NCBI GenBank assembly: GCA_030704615.1
Contig: CM060732.1
Span: 32,905,053 to 32,965,052 of the forward strand
Reading direction: 5' to 3'
From: Takakia lepidozioides
Taxonomy: Eukaryota; Streptophyta; Takakiopsida; Takakiales; Takakiaceae
DNA length: 60,000 nucleotides
The notes under the pieces were generated by a model that saw only the letters and a list, made by a program, of their open reading frames with translations, searched no databases and was not told where the DNA came from. Each line of letters begins with the position of its first letter. Position 1 is the stretch's first letter. Below, piece by piece: positions 10,151 to 19,598 of the stretch. The position numbers were made by a program, and so were the translations under genes.

Positions 10151-11712
10151 CAACCCCCTGTCAACAGTAATAGAGGGCATAAATGGAATGTACGAGTACA
10201 GACCTATCCTTGCCAATCGTGATTTTATAGTGAAGCAATGTGGGAAGATAATGAAAGGAGAAAGAGCAAAACTGAAAGATAAATGGGCAAAGACTGGTGT
10301 GAGGCCAATGAACACTGAACCCGCCTATTGGGATAAGCTTGTTGCCTACTGGGAGTCCCTCGTGGACTTGCAAAGGCTGAAGGGATGAAGCAAGCGCGTG
10401 CTTGTGTCACGAACCCCTCGCGTTGGGGCCGGGCAGGAGTTGCAGGCCAAGCAGCCCGTTTGGTAATCTCCTCACCCCCTTCTCATTGCTCCTACGTTGT
10501 GGCATGTTCTGATGGAAGAGACACCCACGAGTGAGTTTTATTGCTTGTGCAGAATTAGTTGTTATGTGATATGCAGGGCAGTGCTTTGTCCATATGCTCC
10601 TGGCATTTTGTACTGACAGTGTGTGGATGGGCAAATACAGAAAAGACGCAAAGCGCGGAGCAAAAGAACTATGCGACTGGCACCCCATCAGAGTCTGTTT
10701 TGAGCCAGGTATGTTTTGAAGTCCGGTTTCCATTCATGAATCTGTTGTTGTACTAAGATTTGGTGGGTATGTGGGGCCCCCACGCATGCTACACGAGGGG
10801 TGTTATGCCAAACCCAGCCATCTTCGAATGCCTGAAATCCTGCACATTCGGCCTCTTCTTCTGGTTTTTAACAGTACGGGTGGGTGTTTGTATGCGTAGG
10901 TATGGTTGTTCCCAGCCCCTCTCCGCAAACTTACTTGGTTGGTTTCCTTTATGGATACACTTCCTGAAGCGTTGCAATGTGTATTCATTGCAGGTGAGCA
11001 AGAGGAGTGGGCTGTCCCCGGCACCATCATCGCAGCAGGACGTGGTTCCCTAGGCATGCATTCATGGCTCCTTGCTTTGTCTGGCTGGTTTTTAGTAGGG
11101 TTATTTTTGCCAGGAGGTTGTAGTGTGCACGGTCTGAGCAGGGTGTAAGTTAGCTTGCTCTGTGGATGTGTGTTTATACCATTGCAACCACCAGAGTTCA
11201 TGTTATTCTTATCCGTCTGACTAAACCTCTTTTTGCTGTTGCAGTTGAAGACACGTGGGCAGCTTTCCTCAGTTGCCACCCTCAGCGACGAGCTTCGCTT
11301 CAAGGTAGGTTGGTACACCATGAATTTGCTGCTGATTCAGTATTGTGGCAACCAAGATCGTTTCCATGCCCAGCTGCGCTTGACTTTCACCCTGTCATTG
11401 CTATGTTTGTTGCTGAGTGGACCCTGATGTTGGTGTCTGCAGATATCAGATCCTGTGTTTCTCCTGAACCCCCATGACAAGCGGTCAAAGACAGCCGCCG
11501 CCAAGGCGGAAGTGGTGGGAATAGCCGGGGTTGACAAGTTCCACTGCAAGGACATTCCATCCGGGTGGTACAAGGTGAAAGTCCACGAGATCATGCTTCC
11601 AAGTGTTACACTGCCTTGCCCAAATGTGGACGATGCCCCCCCCCCAGACCACACTAGCGCACGTGAAAGGCACGGTGACTCTGTGGCCAGAGAAGAGTAT
11701 GAGGAGGGGTGA
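10150..11712 (+). pseudogene. CACTA (En/Spm) TNPA-like gene, truncated and frameshifted
   Basis: Relative of the intact gene at 33,068-38,245, aligning exon for exon. The first recognisable exon (about 10,150-10,462) holds the YWDKLVAYWES block of plant En/Spm second-ORF proteins. A one-base frame change near 10,385 then separates it from VTNPSRWGRAGVAGQAARL. Further exons fit 10,641-10,708, about 10,994-11,040, 11,245-11,304 and 11,443-11,712. The last encodes a TNP1/En/Spm-type C-terminal domain (ISDPVFLLNPHD, then KFHCKDIPSGWYKVKV) with a normal stop. The N-terminal W/Q-rich region of the intact copy is absent. Such proteins bind subterminal repeats and help the TNP2 transposase. The truncation and frame change argue that this copy is dead. 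Confidence 0.7.
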
Positions 11713-12814
11713 AGGTATCAAATGACATTTCATGTTTGTAGTCCCTGTTGGGTGTGTAATGATACTCATAGAAGTGTGTATGATACTCACGTTACCAGTT
11801 TGTACATTTGGGCCATGACAGTTTAAGTGATGTCCGGCAACCATGTATGTTGGCATTTAGTCTTGCTCATATGCAGGTGTGCCATGACGGTCTCCAATTT
11901 GAATGCAATATTTCATTTCCTGACTTGTCGTCGTGTCCGTCCACCTTCTATGTGTATGTGGGATGGTCTTTGGTCTCCCTGTTGCCTCGTCTATTTGGTT
12001 CATTAGCGTGATGTTGTGCATGCATCGTGGTCTGTGTTCTGAGTGTCGCCCAGTATCATTGCTTCTCAATTCCCCTGCATATGGGTGAACCACTAAAACC
12101 AGTAGAATGCATCAGAACCATATTTTCAGCTTAGAATGCAAGTCAGTTGGACAACTCACACAAACCACTACAAGTGCTCATTTGCAGTGCTTTCCTACTG
12201 CAGTGCAACCAACTAGCATAGTGGCAGCGGAGTTGGCCAAAGCAGTCCCGAGATGGCACAAGCACTCTGCGTCTTTCCACTAGCAGTCGTACCCCTCACT
12301 GCCATTGCGTGGGGACGACGCCACGCGTCGACCCACACACTCTCCACGTGGTCCCCGTGGATTCGTCTGCCGGCAGTTGTGCAGTCGACTTCGCCAGTGG
12401 CTGTTGCCACGTGACATGCAGCACTCCAAGTTATGTGGCCAACTGCGATGTGGCGTCTTGAGCCCGTGGCCATGCGGCGACATTACCGCTCGTCGCGGCG
12501 CCGCCACATCGACATCCACGTCCGCATCCACGTCCGCGTCCATGTGTCACCGCGCCCCAGGTGAGTCAGTCCACTCATCCGGAGGGAAAAGTCAAAGTCA
12601 GCTCAAAACATCAGACACACGGGCGGCTCGCCTGGTTACGCCACGTGGTTCTTCAGCATTAATCGCATTAATCGCTGAGCAGTTGTTCGCGCGTCTACGT
12701 CCTTTACCACTCCAATCATTGGATGTCCAACCCAACTACCACGTCTGTTGTAATTGGTCTGTTGTAACTTCCAGTCGATCCCTGTTTTTTGACTTTTACG
12801 ACTCAAAATGAGTC
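11713..12814. other. Intergenic; CACTA-like motif near 12,165, GC-rich block 12,300-12,560
   Basis: No convincing gene. CCACTACAAGTGCTC near 12,165, followed by TTGCAGTG and CTGCAGTG, resembles a CACTA terminal/subterminal region, but no matching inverted end was found. The block at 12,300-12,560 is GC-rich with short ACGTCCGC-type repeats and contains only shadow ORFs. Confidence 0.35.
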
Positions 12815-13020
12815 GTTACCCCAGTGGTAAATGACACGAATGCTTCTAGTGCCACTAGGGAGGCTCCTTCAAGAACTAGGGGTTGGAGAGAAAGAGCCTT
12901 CGCTAATTCTAAGTGACAACCAGAGCTGTATTAGACTCGTAGAAAACCCCATTTTGCATAGCAGGACAAAACACATAGAGATCCAATATCACTTCACTCA
13001 CCTCATTGAGAACCCCCTTG
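12815..13020 (+). pseudogene. Ty1/copia RNase H C-terminal fragment
   Basis: The frame from about 12,831 reads LLQELGVGEKEPSLILSDNQ, then RTKHIEIQYHF. These are the end of a copia RNase H domain, including the conserved Asp of SDNQS and the RTKHI block. A frame change lies just upstream near 12,850. There is no reverse transcriptase and no LTR nearby, so it is a scrap. It is the part missing from the minus-strand copia element at 19,599-27,193, though I cannot show that the two were ever one copy. Confidence 0.75.
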
Positions 13021-13185
13021 TCCTCCCAAAAATCCTCATCACTCAAGCGCGAGAGCTCATTAGGAGCACGAACAACAAGGGCCTTAGAATTCGATACTCC
13101 AACAAAATCGGCCAATGCTGCAGATATCTTCGAAGTGCAAACTTCCTTCGATGCAGAAACCGACGATGGCACATTCGCCAAGTGA

Positions 13186-13865
13186 TCACCAGAATGAGCC
13201 ATCGGTTATAGCAAATCCCTGAAGCTTCTTGTAACGATCTTTTTCATATTTTAGTGCTGCCTCCCACGACACATCTCCACTAGTACCTGGCACTGCAGAA
13301 GCAACATTTTGGAGCGCACGCATGATTATTCCGTCGTGATCTATCTCATAACGCATGTAACCCTCCCTAGAGGTGTGGCCTGTCATTCTCATCCCCAGTT
13401 CTGGAGGAACTCCCATTGCATTAAATCGACATATAGTAGTCACCCGTGCACTCTTGTTGGTATAGTTACCATCATGCGCCCCAGGAAGAGCAGCTACCAT
13501 CATTTTCAGCCATTTTGCGATCATCTTTACACCCACTCTTTTCTTTGCGTACCAGACGCCAGGCTCTGTGAGGTTGAGATTATCATTAATTGCTCGCAGA
13601 AAGGATGAGGAGGATCAAGATCCTTTTCATTCCACTTCGGCCAATGAGACATATATGTCTCGAAGGTCTCAACGAGATCTGGATGATTACAAGTTACTGA
13701 TCGCCTCATTTTTTCTGGCTGGCAGTGCAGCAAATCAACTTTGTGATTCTTCGTATCCCTCTCGTCGAACCTGACATGCTTCCCATTGATATTGTCCTGG
13801 AAAATGGAAAAATCACAATCCATTATGTTGTACAATTCAGTTTGTGCACGTACACAAAAATTGTG
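13186..13865 (-). pseudogene. Crypton/DUF3504-like tyrosine recombinase, frameshifted
   Basis: Two minus-strand frames join into one recombinase-like domain. The upstream frame (13,865 to about 13,605) reads DCDFSIFQDNINGKHVRFDE and later YMSHWPKWNEKD. The downstream frame (about 13,605-13,186) gives VWYAKKRVGVKMIAKWLKMM, YTNKSARVTTICRFNAMGVP, then MTGHTSREGYMRY. The Arg, the TGHTS box and the Tyr of MRY are in the order seen in tyrosine recombinases of the Crypton/DUF3504 group. A one-base frame change near 13,605 separates the halves, so the copy is probably dead. Its 5' side runs straight into the hairpin satellite at about 13,866, and its 3' side abuts the copia RNase H scrap. Confidence 0.7.
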
Positions 13866-14400
13866 TATCACGTATGTTTGTGGCCCCCCTCTGTGCCTGT
13901 TTTTTGATTTCAAAATGGGCCATGTTTGATATGGAATTGTGCCACAGTAGGCCAGTGTGTCAAGTTCAAAACACATGTAGTTGGAAGCATCAAACAGTGT
14001 GCGTTGCCGCACACTGTTTCGTGCCCCCCACTGTGCCTTTTTTTGAATTCAAAATGGGCCACACAGGGCCAGTATGCCATGTTCAGAATACACCAAATTG
14101 GAAGCCCCAAACAGTGTGCTTCAAAGCACACTATTTGTGGCCCCCCTCTGTGCATGTTTTATTATTTCAAAATGGGCCATGTTTGATGTCTAATTGTGCC
14201 ACACAGGGCCAGTGTGCCAAGGTCAAAACACCCGTAGTTGGAACCACCAAACAGTGTGCGGCAACGCACACTGTTTGTGCCCCCCTTTCCGGTTGTTTTT
14301 TGACTTCAAAATGGGCCACAAAGGGCCAGTATGCCATGCTCAAAATACCCCTAATTGGAAACCCCAAACAGTGTGCTTCAAAGCACATTGTTTGCAGCGT
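13866..14400. repeat. Hairpin satellite, left block
   Basis: Two dimer units of the satellite described at 17,003-18,756, with more diverged hairpins. It lies on the 3' side of the minus-strand MULE pseudogene, between it and the recombinase pseudogene. Confidence 0.92.
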
Positions 14401-14775
14401 AGCTACGGTGTGAGCCAGCCCCGTGAGCCTGGGAGCTGAGCTCACGCTTCAGGGAAGCGTGAGCGGCACAAATGTGCTGGAGAAGCAGGCCCTAAAGGCG
14501 AGGATTGCCGGAAGAGTACCTATTACCGTGGACAAACGTGGACAAAACAAAGGGGCCACCATGCACCATGTCTGCAATGTCTGCACAAAAAGAGGAATAT
14601 GAACATATAGCAGATTTGAGCTCAGAATGATTGTCACACTTTATTTCAATTCAGATAGACAACTGCTTGTGCCCCCCTGGTTCCGTGAACAAAATGTATG
14701 TGGTTGTCCTACATGCAAAGACTCTACACGATAAGCTAGAAACCAGCACGGGAAGTGGACATGGCTCGTTTCTGT
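14400..14775. other. Spacer with a perfect 11-bp-stem hairpin
   Basis: Downstream flank of the MULE pseudogene. GCTCACGCTTC at 14,440-14,450 pairs with GAAGCGTGAGC at 14,454-14,464 across a three-base loop, in a stretch rich in GTGAGC. This may be a transposon end or a terminator-like structure. No gene is seen. Confidence 0.6.
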
Positions 14776-17000
14776 TCACACAGAATCTGGCGGAGCCCCA
14801 CGGTAGGTGTCCCGCTGCAGAAGAGTGATGACCTCTCCATAGCCTAGTGTGGCTTGGTGAATGAATTGGTCTCTCTTACCGTCGTAGCACATAATTATAA
14901 GGTATATGTAATATTGATGCTTGCAGGGGACCCACTTCCCTCTCATGCCGAGAGCGCCCTCACGCATCGTTACAAAATCCAGACAGGTGCACGCAAGGAA
15001 ATTCCCCACGGTAACTTGATATTCTTTGTCATGAAGAACTGAGCCTGTAGACAACACTGTGTAAATCCGTCCATACCCCGGGGGCGGGACTTCGGTGATA
15101 CGTGTCACCCGAGCCTGCAAAATTCTAGCCGATTCCATCTTGCAGTCGTGATCTGCACCCGAAGCGACACGGCGCATTGTTTTTCCATCTCTTTTTGTTG
15201 GGTGGGAGTCGGCACCGGGTGGAGGCATTGCCGGATCATGTGGCACATCTGTGCCTAGAGTGCATGAGGCACCACCCCAGACTGAGCAAGGCGGAACCCT
15301 CCCTCCTCCAGCATGCTTATCTCGGTTGATGACAGCGACGTCCCAAGTTTCACAAGCCAAATTGCGGGCGGAGGGGGCTTCATTATCACCGATGGACGAA
15401 CTGTTCCCTTGACACATCGTGCCATATCGTTTGGGCAGAACCAGAACTTCCAGTCCTTTGACTCCCCACTATGATAAGGTCAGAACAACCCTGTGAATGT
15501 TGGAGCTGGAGTCCCCCTGGAGCCTTTGCATATTTTTTATTTGCATTTCTTGAAAGAGGGGGTCCGAATTGCCATGCAAGCCACTCTAGATCCTGGTGGG
15601 GTGCGTTCTATATGCCACTCAGTGTCAATGCAATCAGATTCTTGCACCAAGGACACCACCTCTCCAATGGGATTCATGCTGTTGTGCTTGCATGATTTGC
15701 ACCTGCTCCACTAGAAGAGGACCCACCTGGGAAGGGGCGGGCACATGACTTAGTCTGCACCGGAGACACCTTAGGTACAGAGAAATTGACCCTGTGCGGG
15801 TGATGGGAATCTCCATCCGACCCTGGAAGAGTGTTCAATTTCCTTTTGCAGGATCCAAATGTTTCCTCGCCTTCCAAATGGGGGACCCTGGATTGCAAAG
15901 GGGAGCCTTCAGTGCACCTATTCAGAGCTCTCGCCATCTTTGATGGGCCTCTGGACCTGCTCGCAGCCCTTAGCATCAACAAAGTCATATCAGGGCCCTT
16001 GCCTCCGTCCCCCATCAGAAAATTGTGGTATCTGGTTTGTTGTGTAAGTGCCCGCACCATGTCATCAGCAGTGGCAACATACAAGTCAAGTCTTGCTTTG
16101 GTAGACTGCTGCATCCAGGCGTTGTGAACAGTCTCCGCCAAATTACAGGAAGGCATGTCGGCCAAGTCCTCCAAGGACATGTCCTGCAGGAGGCATTGAA
16201 CGCAAATATGAGGAACGAAAGGAAATGGAAGAGGTTCTGCAAGTGACAATCCAACAAGCCCAAAGGAACAGGCACGATGCAAAGTGAAATTTGTGTTTCT
16301 GGGATTGAAAAGGCATACCGTCGTCATGAAAGCTCCCCACTGTCTGTACCTGAAGTGCCAAAAAACCAACCAGTCCTCCAACTCCTTCAGCTGGATCCCA
16401 CTAGCAGCACCAGAGGAGAACCACCAAGCCTGGATTGCTTGGTAAGTGCTCTCAGCTTCTCCCATTGAGGTGGCATTTTTGTACTCGAGGCAGAGCCTTT
16501 TGTGCTCCAACTGAAGGTCAGGTCGAATACAACGCTTTGTATGACATGCTAGAGATTGACTCCAATGGAAGAGGCATGTGCGCTCCCTATTGAACCGTGT
16601 CCGTCATGTTTCTTGTCCATGCCCTGCAGAAGCCCAGCTAGTCCACTGGAAGACGTGGGAGGGTGGAGCTCAAACAAAATGTCCCCGTCAAACTTTGCTG
16701 CTCCATATCACACCCTCTGCACCCGAATGGACTCCCAATCAACAAAACTCAGCTCGCTCTTCCACCCAGGCACCCCTGCGAGGGCTTTCAATTTCGGAAT
16801 GATACTCGTTATCTCGTGCAATTCGTCATCATCCAAGAATGGAGTCTGGACTAGTAGAGGAATCTCAGAAACATCCTCCAAGGACGAGTCTGAAAGAGAC
16901 ACTAATGTAGTGGATATACTCACCTCGCGTTTCACATGAACTCTGCCCTTCTGCTGCACGATCGATGCTGCAGTGCCAGGGGTAACTACTGATCCTGCCA
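14776..17000 (-). pseudogene. MULE-type transposase relative lacking its DDE core
   Basis: Homologue of the gene at 4,722-8,319 on the other strand. The coding trace starts near 17,000 (HVKREVS), passes an in-frame TGA at 16,708-16,710, and reaches GMDKKHDGH near 16,600, matching GMNRKHDGH of the full copy. It then jumps straight to ERTCLFHWSQSL (ERSCGFHFMQSL in the full copy). The roughly 1.07 kb that encode the Cys/His finger and the catalytic aspartates are missing. The intron at 16,184-16,318 is at the same place as in the full copy (before DMSLED). Several frame changes follow between 15,420 and 15,680. The SWIM finger is still readable (CTC, then CKH) before the stop at 14,776. This is a non-functional, internally deleted element lying inside the hairpin satellite. 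Confidence 0.8.
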
Positions 17001-17002
17001 AC

Positions 17003-18756
17003 CAATGGTTTCGGCAACGCACACTATTTGTGCCCCCCTTTCTGGTTGTGGTTTGATGTGTAAATGTGCCACAGTAGGCCACTGTGCCAAGTTCAAAACA
17101 CCCGTAGTTGGAAGCACCAAACAGTGTGCGGCAACGCACACTGTTTGGGCCCCCCTTTCCGGTTGTTTTTTGACTTCAAAATGGGCCACAAAGGGCCTGT
17201 ATGCCATGCTCAAAATACCCCTAATTGGAAGCCCCAAACAGTGTGCTTCAAAGCACACTGTTTGAGGCCCCCTCTGTGCCTGTTTTTAATGGGCCATGTT
17301 TGATGTCTAAATGTGCCACACAAGGCCAGTGTGCCAAGTTCAAAACACCCATAGTTGGAAGCACCAAACAGTGTGCGGCAACGCACACTGTTTGGGCCCC
17401 CCTTTCCGGTTGTTCTTTGACTTCAAAATGGGCCACAAATGGCCAGTATGCCATGCTCAAAATACCCCTAATTGGCAGCCCCAAATAGTGTGCTTCAAAG
17501 CACATTGTTTGAGGCCCCCTTAGTGCCTGTTTTTTGGCATGTTTGATGTCTAAATGTGCCACACAGGGCCTATGTGCCAAGTTCAAAACACTTGTAGTTG
17601 GAAGCACCAAACAGTGTGCGTTGCCGCACACTATTTGGGCCCCCCTTTCCGGTTGTTTTTTGAGTTCAAAATGGGCCACAAAGGGCCAGTATGCCATGCT
17701 CATAACACCCCTAATTGGAAGCCCCAAATAGTATGCTTCAAAGCACACTGTTTGAGGCCCCCTCTGTGCCTGTTTTTTGATTTCCAAATGGGCCATGTTT
17801 GATGTCTAAATGTGCCACACAGGGCCAGTGTCCCAAGTTCAAAACACCCATTGTTGGAAGCACCAAACAGTGTGTGGAAACGCACACTGTTTGGGCCCCC
17901 ATTTCTGGTTGTTTTTTTACTTCAAAATGGGCCACAAATGGCCTGTATGCCATGCTCAAAATACCCCTAATTGGAAGCCCCAAACAGTGTGCTTCAAAGC
18001 ACACTGTTTGAGGCCCCCTCTGTGCCTGTTTTTTTATTTCAAAATGCGCCATGTTTGATGTCTAAATGTGCCACACACGGCCAGTGTATCAAGTTCAAAA
18101 CACCCCTAGTTGGAAGCACCAAACAGTGTGCGACAACACACAGTGTTTGGGCCCCCATTTCTGGTTGTTTTTTTATTTCAAAGTGGGCCACAAATGGCCA
18201 GTATGCCATGCTCAAAATACCCCTAATTGGAAGCCCCAAATAGTGTGCTTCAAAGCACACTGTTTGAGGCCCCCTCTGTGCCTGGTTTTTGATTTCCAAA
18301 TGGGCCATGTTTGATGTCTAAATGTGCCACACAGGGCTAGTGTGCCAAGTTCAAAACACCCGTTGTTGGAAGCACCAAACAGTGTACGTTGCCACACACT
18401 GTTTGGGCCCCCCTTTCCGATTGTTTTTTACTTCAAAATGGGCCACAAATGGCCAGTATGCCATGCTCAAAATACCCCTAATTGGCAGCCCCAAACAATG
18501 TGCTTCAAAGCACACTGTTTGAGGCCCCCTTAGTGCCTGTTTTTTTATTTCAAAATGGGCCATGTTTGATGTCTAAATGTGCCACACAGGGCCAGTGTAC
18601 CAAGTTCAAAACACCCCTAGTTGGAAGCACCAAACAATGTGCGGCAACGCACACTGTTTGGGCCCCCATTTCCGGTTGTTTTTTTATTTCAAAATAGGCC
18701 ACAAAGGGCTTGTATGCCATGCTCAAAATACCCCTAATTGGAAGCCCCAAACAATG
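17003..18756. repeat. Hairpin satellite, right block: ~256-bp dimers of ~128-bp monomers
   Basis: Seven dimers are spaced 243-257 bp apart, judged by TTTGATGTCTAAATGTGCC near 17,053, 17,301, 17,544, 17,800, 18,057, 18,312 and 18,567. Each dimer holds two inverted repeats with the 12-base arm CAAACAGTGTGC and its complement. One has the loop GGCAAC, the other TTCAAA; an example is 17,118-17,147. The hairpins alternate with TTTGACTTCAAAATGGGCCA segments. ORFs in all frames of this block are by-products of the repeat. With the left block (13,866-14,400) it encloses the MULE pseudogene. Confidence 0.95.
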
Positions 18757-19371
18757 TTGTCGAGCAGCTTTTACTCACCCATCCCTTCGCTATCCGAGGT
18801 GGAAACTCCAAGATAGAAGAGTTGGATATCTCTAAGCACTCAGCCCGCTCAGAACAATCAGTCATGACCTACAGCTAGTGAATCATGGTTGTGCTTCCTA
18901 TTTGTATTTCTTCTTGTCTTCATGTTAGCAAATTACCTTACTGTGTATACCAAAGCATGAGATTGCTTCAATAACTACCAGGTTCCAGTCACTCATCCAT
19001 TCATTCCACAGCTTCACTCATGTCTCTCTACACAGTGTGTTTGTATCGAATAAGTATCAGATTAAGATTTATCAGGTATCAGGGCAATGCCATGGTGTCC
19101 CTAATTTGCCCTACTGTATGATTCTGCAACTTGCATGAATTAAGCATCGATCAAGTCATCTTCCCATCTTCGCCGTTTTCCACTCTCCGCTTCATCTCCT
19201 CTCCCTCTGACCAAGTCGCTCCATCCCCCTCCTGTTGTTGCACTGCCTAATCTACCTGCAAACTATTCTAACCGCCTAACTAACTAACTGTCACCCCTGA
19301 AGTAACATGTTCCCTCTGCAGATGTCGTTCCCACACAGTCGTTCCCTACCAATGATAACCGTTCCCTACGT
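18757..19371. other. Unassigned spacer, LTR-like termini
   Basis: No gene seen. The stretch from TGTTGTCGAG near 18,757 to GAAGTAACA near 19,308 begins TGTT and ends AACA like a solo LTR. No second copy, primer-binding site or target duplication was found, so this is only a suggestion. Confidence 0.25.
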
Positions 19372-19598
19372 ACGCTGTGACGGTTGTGTAAAGCTGTGTG
19401 GGGCTGTGTCATGTTGTGTCGAACTGTGACTGGCTGAGATTAACTGCGACAGTCTGTGTAAGGCTGTGTCGCGCTGTGTAAGACTATGACCAAGTGTGTA
19501 AGCCTGTCTACCGCCCCTACAGCCTGTGCCTGACACCCCTAAGGCCTCTGTTGGTCTAAGTCTACCATCCATAAGGCTGTGCAAAAATTAAGGGTACC
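19372..19598. repeat. GGCTGTGT-rich block ending CAAAAATTAAGGGTACC, copy 1
   Basis: Repeated GGCTGTGT/GACTGGCTG words, then CACCCCTAAGGC and TGTTGGTCT, ending CAAAAATTAAGGGTACC at 19,598. It abuts copia sequence and cuts it just after the EWSSK of RNase H. A second, shorter copy with the same right end lies at 21,098-21,209. Confidence 0.75.

Noticed and set aside
12163-12200. CACTA terminus at CCACTACAAGTGC
   Set aside because: Five to eight matching bases are common and no inverted partner was found.
12909-13202. Minus-strand 97-codon ORF as a separate gene
   Set aside because: Its lower half is antisense to the copia RNase H fragment; the rest is at most the tail of the recombinase pseudogene.
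13844-18816. Many overlapping ORFs of 60-180 codons in the satellite
   Set aside because: The same peptide text repeats with the 256-bp unit on both strands; these are by-products of the repeat.
18757-19308. Solo LTR with TGTT...AACA termini
   Set aside because: No partner LTR, primer-binding site or target duplication; the left border overlaps diverged satellite sequence. Kept only as a note.
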